Shown piece by piece: positions 51,735 to 55,603 of a DNA stretch of 55,603 bases. Origin of the DNA: Clostridia bacterium (lineage in GTDB: Bacteria; Bacillota; Clostridia; TANB77; CAG-508); assembly GCA_017936925.1 (NCBI GenBank), contig JAGBEP010000015.1, positions 1-55,603 on the forward strand, in the 5' to 3' direction. The notes under the pieces are model-generated. The model ran no database searches. It had not been told where the DNA came from and saw only the letters and a program-made list of their open reading frames with translations. Position 1 is the first letter of the stretch; each line of letters starts with the position of its first letter. The translations under genes were made by a program, and so were the position numbers.

Positions 51735-53345
51735 ATGGAAGAAAAATTAACTGATACTGATAAATTACAAGCTAGAATATATGCATATGAAGAAGGCTCT
51801 ACATATGAAAGCGAATTAGGTATAGCTAAAAATAGAGAAGAAATACTTACAATGTTAGAACAATATGGTTTGAAAGATGAAGATGGAACTCCACGAGTTA
51901 CTGAAGGAGAAGGCCAATTAATTGATGAAAAATATCCTGAAGAATCAAGACAAGTTGCCCAGATGAGACAAGAGATTCGTGATTTTGCAGCTAAACGTAC
52001 CGGTAAAGTTTCAGAAAGAGGAGAAGATGTATTACCAACATTAAGAAAATTACAAGAATTTCTACAAACTCCAGAAGGTAAAGAAGAAGGTGCATATGCT
52101 AAAGAGGTTGAGAGACTAATTGATGAAAACAAGAAAAGCTTAAAAAATATAGAAGCTTTTCAAAAAGATTCTAGAAGGGTACAAGAATTAAAAGATGAAA
52201 TAGCAGCAATAAATGAGGAGATGGCTAAAATAAATGATAAAGTTAAAGAAGACCCAAATTTTGATGCTGAATCAATTGAAAGAACAAGATTGAGTGTTAC
52301 TTTATATCATAGACAAAATGAGTTGAGAGGAATTTTGATTAGAAATCCTAGAGCTAATGAAACGATTGATACAAGTAGAGCAACAGCTAAATTAGAAAAT
52401 ATTATTAGTGAGTTAGAAGGAATTCAAAAAGAACAAGGCGTTCAACAAAAAGATGAGACTGCACAAACAAGAACAGAAGAACCGGAAGAAACAAAGACGC
52501 CAACAGGAACAGAGACAAGAGCAGAAGAACCGGAAGAAATAAAGACACCAACAGGAACAGGGACAAGAACAGAAGAACCGGAAGAAACAAAGACACCAAC
52601 AGGAACAGGGACAAGAACAGAAGAACCAGTAGAAACAAAGACACCAATAGTAGAACCAAAACCTGAGTATAAAGTCGGAAAAGTAAGAGGATTTTTCTTA
52701 TCTTTAGTTCAAAAAATACTATCAAAAGTAAAGCCAAATGGATTTTTAGCTAAGTTCTTTGGTGGTGTTGAATCTGGCTTATTATTAGGAGCAAAACCTG
52801 TTTCACCTAAATTAACTACTGTATCAGAAGGAACTAAAGTTAAAGCTTCAACTAAGGAAAAAGTGCCTGAGGAATCAGAAGTAGATATTAATTTGGAAGA
52901 TTCTAAATGGGCTATGGCACAGGTTTCTAATGTTGGCAACATGGATAAGAATAGTTTAATGATGCAAATAATTAAAGAGGCTCTTGATAAATCTAAAGAA
53001 GATAGAAAAGATATACCAGATGATAAGTTGCCAGAATTTCTTGAAGAAGAAGAAATTCCAGTTGTTTTGGCTGGAGATGAACATGCTTTTAATAATCTTC
53101 TTTATAGTAATGTTGTTGGAAATATATTATATAGAGCTGAGAAAATAGGCATTCCTACTAAAGTTAAAGAAGGAAAAACTGAAAAAGATAGACCTATTTC
53201 TGAAATATATGCTGATTTAGAAAGAAAACATCTTCAAGAAAAAACAAATGAGGTTTCAAAAAAAGCTGCTGAAGCTAAGAAGACTCAAGATAGAGAAGAA
53301 ATGCCAACTCCAGTAGCTGACCATAGTCAGGAAGAAGAAAAATAA
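51735..53345 (+). CDS. Hypothetical charged protein with a Thr/Glu/Pro repeat linker
   Basis: The 536-residue protein is not recognised. Residues 1-240 are charged and helical with likely coiled coils (IDENKKSLKNIEAFQKDSR). Four 16-residue repeats follow (residues 245-308; unit TRTEEPEETKTPTGTG). Then comes a basic segment with a weakly hydrophobic patch (VRGFFLSLVQKILSKV, about 318-333) and another charged helical region up to the end. There is no signal peptide. AGGAGG precedes the ATG. trmFO starts 15 nt after the stop. The incomplete gene at the window end is also highly charged, so the two may be related. Confidence 0.8.
   Translation: MEEKLTDTDKLQARIYAYEEGSTYESELGIAKNREEILTMLEQYGLKDEDGTPRVTEGEGQLIDEKYPEESRQVAQMRQEIRDFAAKRTGKVSERGEDVLPTLRKLQEFLQTPEGKEEGAYAKEVERLIDENKKSLKNIEAFQKDSRRVQELKDEIAAINEEMAKINDKVKEDPNFDAESIERTRLSVTLYHRQNELRGILIRNPRANETIDTSRATAKLENIISELEGIQKEQGVQQKDETAQTRTEEPEETKTPTGTETRAEEPEEIKTPTGTGTRTEEPEETKTPTGTGTRTEEPVETKTPIVEPKPEYKVGKVRGFFLSLVQKILSKVKPNGFLAKFFGGVESGLLLGAKPVSPKLTTVSEGTKVKASTKEKVPEESEVDINLEDSKWAMAQVSNVGNMDKNSLMMQIIKEALDKSKEDRKDIPDDKLPEFLEEEEIPVVLAGDEHAFNNLLYSNVVGNILYRAEKIGIPTKVKEGKTEKDRPISEIYADLERKHLQEKTNEVSKKAAEAKKTQDREEMPTPVADHSQEEEK
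52467..52658 (+). repeat. Four in-frame 48-nt tandem repeats
   Basis: Copies begin at 52467, 52515, 52563 and 52611. They encode TRTEEPEETKTPTGTE-type units with changes at only a few positions; the last copy diverges at its end. The in-frame unit length means copy number can vary without a frameshift. Confidence 0.9.
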
Positions 53346-53360
53346 TATAAGGAAAAAAGT

Positions 53361-54665
53361 ATGAATGTAAACGTAATAGGAGGCGGTCTTGCTGGATGTG
53401 AGGCTGCCTATCAAATTGCCAAAAGAGGTATAAAAGTAAAATTATATGAAATGAAACCAATTAAATTTTCATCTGCGCATAGTAATAAGAACTTAGCTGA
53501 GATTGTTTGTAGTAATTCATTTAAATCTAATTTAATTACAAATGCTTGTGGACTTTTAAAACAAGAACTTAGAATGATGGATTCATTATTAATTAGAAGT
53601 GCCGATGAAAATAGTGTTCCAGCAGGACAGGCTCTAGCGGTTGATAGAGAAGTTTTTGCTGAAAAAGTTACTAATGAAATTGAGAAAAATCCAAATATTG
53701 AAATTATAAAAAAGGAGGTTGAGAGATTAAATTTTAATGAAATTAATATAATTGCTACAGGACCACTAACATCAGATAACTTGTTTAAAGAGATTTCAAA
53801 AATCATTGGAGATGAAGAATTGCATTTTTATGATGCGGCAGCTCCTATTGTCGAAAAAAGTTCTATAGATATGAATATAGCTTTTATAGGGGACAGGTAT
53901 GGTAAAGGCGAGGCTGATTATATTAATTTACCAATGAACAAAGAAGAGTACGAATCCTTTTGGAATGAACTTGTAAATGCCGAAGTAGTGGAACTACACA
54001 AATTTGAAAAGAGGGAAATTTTTGAAGGATGTATGCCAGTTGAGGTAATGGCTAAACGAGGTATAGATACATTAAGATATGGACCGTTAAAACCTGTTGG
54101 TTTTGATGATCCTCGTACAGGAAGAAGACCTTATGCATTAGTTCAATTACGTCAAGATAATGCATCTGCAACAATTTATAATATTGTTGGTTTTCAAACT
54201 AACTTAAAATTTGGAGAACAAAAAAGAGTTTTTTCAATGATTCCTGGACTAGAAAAGGCTGAATTTGTTAAGTATGGAGTAATGCATAGAAATACTTTTA
54301 TAAATTCAACTAAATTGTTAGATAATACTTTTAAAATGAGAGAAAATGATAATATATATTTTGCAGGTCAAATTACTGGAGTAGAAGGGTATGTTGAATC
54401 GATAGCTTCAGGTTTAATGGCTGGTATAAATGTAGCTAATAGAATATTAGGTAAAGAAAAACTTGTTTTACCGGTCGATACTATGATTGGTGCTTTGGCT
54501 AATTATATTTCTACAGAAAATGATAAATTTCAGCCAATGAATGCTAATTTTGGAATTTTACCTGAATTATCAGTTATAATTAAAGACAAAAGAGAGAGAT
54601 ATAAAGCTTTAGCAGAAAATTCGATAAAGAAGATGAATACAGTTTTAAATGATACAAATATATGA
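53361..54665 (+). CDS. trmFO: Folate-dependent tRNA (uracil-54) methyltransferase TrmFO
   Basis: TrmFO forms ribothymidine at position 54 of the tRNA T-loop using methylenetetrahydrofolate and FAD. The 434-residue protein has the N-terminal FAD motif GGGLAGCEAA (residues 7-16), C50 in EIVCSNSFKSN and C224 in FEGCMPVE, the two functional cysteines. LRYGPLKPVG and FAGQITGVEGYVESIASG complete the signature. AAGGAAAA precedes the ATG. Confidence 0.96.
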   Translation: MNVNVIGGGLAGCEAAYQIAKRGIKVKLYEMKPIKFSSAHSNKNLAEIVCSNSFKSNLITNACGLLKQELRMMDSLLIRSADENSVPAGQALAVDREVFAEKVTNEIEKNPNIEIIKKEVERLNFNEINIIATGPLTSDNLFKEISKIIGDEELHFYDAAAPIVEKSSIDMNIAFIGDRYGKGEADYINLPMNKEEYESFWNELVNAEVVELHKFEKREIFEGCMPVEVMAKRGIDTLRYGPLKPVGFDDPRTGRRPYALVQLRQDNASATIYNIVGFQTNLKFGEQKRVFSMIPGLEKAEFVKYGVMHRNTFINSTKLLDNTFKMRENDNIYFAGQITGVEGYVESIASGLMAGINVANRILGKEKLVLPVDTMIGALANYISTENDKFQPMNANFGILPELSVIIKDKRERYKALAENSIKKMNTVLNDTNI

Positions 54666-54712
54666 CATTTATATATTTTTTTTGCAACATGCTTGTCTGA
54701 AAAAATAATTTT

Positions 54713-54740
54713 TTGTAAAATAGAATTAATATATTATATT
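54713..54740 (+). promoter_or_regulatory. Promoter of the last gene
   Basis: TTGTAA (54713-54718), 16-nt spacer, TATATT (54735-54740). The predicted start near 54747 excludes the ATG at 54743 as initiator. Confidence 0.55.
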
Positions 54741-54778
54741 TTATGGAGAAAAATAATTTGCTCGAATGGGGGAAAAAT

Positions 54779-55603
54779 ATGGGAGAATTAGAATTTATAC
54801 AAAGGCAGTTATCTTTACTTAATGGGACGGGGACTGAACTCGGTTTCATTGAACAAGTTGATAACGAAATTGAAAGATTTTTAGCAGGGAGAGAACTTGC
54901 AGATTTAGATGCTAATGAATTAAGAACTTATAGAAATTTAGAAGCTCAAAGAGAGCGATTGGTTTCTCGAAGAGATGAGTTAACAAGATTACAGCAAAGT
55001 ACAGAAGAACTTCAATCAGATAGTGCAATGTCAGAAGAAAAAGATAGAATTGATCAAATTGCTGAGATTTATTCAGATCAAGAGCCTGAACGAAGATTAA
55101 CAGAATCCACTAGAGTTGCTACTTATAGAGGAACAAGATTTTATGAAAGTAATAGCAGAAGAGGAGAACATCCATTATCGATTTCAGCAGGTTCTGCATT
55201 AACTAGAGCTAATGTAAAACCAGTAGGGGTAAGGATTACTGCAAAATCTCCTGTTTCTGCTGTTTATGGAGATTCTTTGGAATTGATGAAACAAGCTATA
55301 ACTTTAAGAGCAGTATTAGATTCAGGTGATTTGACACCAGAGCAAACTCAAATAGCACAATTATTATATGAAAAAGTTAATTCAAAAGCACAAAGACAAT
55401 ATGCACAAATTAATAGAGGAAGAAATGTTGTTAGAAGAACTAGACCAGAACCGGAACCAGAGACACCGGGAATATCAGATATGACTGATGAACAATTGGC
55501 AGCAAGAAGAGAAGAATTGATGGAAGAATATCAATTTAGAGCACAGCAAGAAAATGGAATGGAAGAACATGATGATGATAGTGACCTTATGGCAGAGTTA
55601 TCA
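54779..55603 (+). CDS. Hypothetical charged protein, incomplete at window end
   Basis: The frame is open to the last base, so the C-terminus is missing; at least 275 residues are encoded. ATG 54779 has GGGGGA 6 nt upstream and lies after the predicted transcription start; the in-frame ATG at 54743 does not. The protein is acidic and basic in alternation, with a coiled-coil N-terminus (IERFLAGRELADLDANELR, LVSRRDELTRLQQSTEELQ), a middle region with Ser/Thr (HPLSISAGSALTRANVKP) and Arg/Glu/Pro-rich linker RRTRPEPEPETPG. No family is recognised. Confidence 0.75.
   Translation, partial: MGELEFIQRQLSLLNGTGTELGFIEQVDNEIERFLAGRELADLDANELRTYRNLEAQRERLVSRRDELTRLQQSTEELQSDSAMSEEKDRIDQIAEIYSDQEPERRLTESTRVATYRGTRFYESNSRRGEHPLSISAGSALTRANVKPVGVRITAKSPVSAVYGDSLELMKQAITLRAVLDSGDLTPEQTQIAQLLYEKVNSKAQRQYAQINRGRNVVRRTRPEPEPETPGISDMTDEQLAARREELMEEYQFRAQQENGMEEHDDDSDLMAELS

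Noticed and set aside
51692..52132. 146-codon antisense frame opposite the repeat protein
   Set aside because: It mirrors a Glu/Lys-rich coding strand as Ser/Phe/Leu-rich sequence and has no start signal.
52467..52658. CRISPR-like array
   Set aside because: The repeats are contiguous, in frame, and have no spacers.
53411..53806. 131-codon open frame opposite trmFO
   Set aside because: It lies wholly inside the well-supported trmFO gene, has no ribosome binding site and arises from the AT-rich codon pattern.

Overview
The window is very AT-rich, ATG/TTG/GTG-initiated, densely packed bacterial DNA with strong AGGAGG-type ribosome binding sites. Gene content points to an anaerobic, spore-forming member of the Clostridia (Bacillota), probably an uncultured gut-type lineage: a four-subunit pyruvate:ferredoxin oxidoreductase (porGDAB), Spo0A, the SpoIIGA/sigma-E pair, a probable GerS-like germination lipoprotein, AddB, and Firmicute-type division genes. 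Species cannot be named from sequence alone. No rRNA, tRNA, CRISPR array, insertion sequence or phage module was seen.

Layout. 0-1.1 kb: C-terminal end of a membrane-anchored surface protein. 1.2-2.6 kb: pgeF-like laccase-domain protein and family 4 uracil-DNA glycosylase. 2.7-3.3 kb: a small gene of higher GC in its own promoter/terminator unit. 3.4-6.7 kb: addB with no addA beside it. 6.8-11.1 kb: a HExxH protein diverging from a secreted papain-like protease with a C-terminal dockerin, followed by a membrane-anchored cohesin-like protein. 11.1-14.1 kb: a topoisomerase III-like enzyme plus an unknown. 14.2-17.9 kb (minus): porGDAB behind an unknown membrane protein. 18.3-20.8 kb: minD, minE (long charged tail), rodA, with no minC. 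21-26.3 kb: dusB, ftsA, ftsZ, spoIIGA, sigE. 26.5-28.3 kb: GerS-like protein, MazF-like RNase, Pr6Pr-type membrane protein. 28.3-30.8 kb (minus): tandem DUF3137-type paralogues and LemA. 31.2-34 kb: a GNAT-like protein and a GshF-like ATP-grasp ligase lacking most of the gamma-glutamylcysteine ligase half. 34.1-36.9 kb: a higher-GC convergent two-gene cassette (M20 peptidase and unknown) with near-perfect consensus promoters at both ends. 37-38.5 kb: guanylate-kinase-like and aminoglycoside-phosphotransferase-fold genes. 38.6-42.7 kb: murA, divIB, two DUF881 genes, sbp. 42.7-44.4 kb: WG-repeat protein. 44.4-48.9 kb: PLP lyase, GNAT, MTAN-like protein, HI0933-type flavoprotein, YigZ. 49-49.8 kb: spo0A. 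49.9-55.6 kb: slipin, deoD, a repeat-containing charged protein, trmFO and an incomplete charged protein.

How the parts work together. Envelope growth, division and sporulation dominate: MinDE/RodA/FtsA/FtsZ and MurA/DivIB build and place the septum, Spo0A, SpoIIGA and sigma-E redirect it at sporulation, and the GerS-like protein would act at germination. Direct repeats matching the WalR box (DTWACA-N5-DTWACA, reverse orientation) lie upstream of minD, of ftsA, and between the HExxH gene and the dockerin protease, suggesting shared envelope-stress control. The most distinctive candidates for new biology are the dockerin protease/cohesin anchor pair, the GNAT plus truncated-GshF operon with its long leader, and the higher-GC single-gene cassettes.
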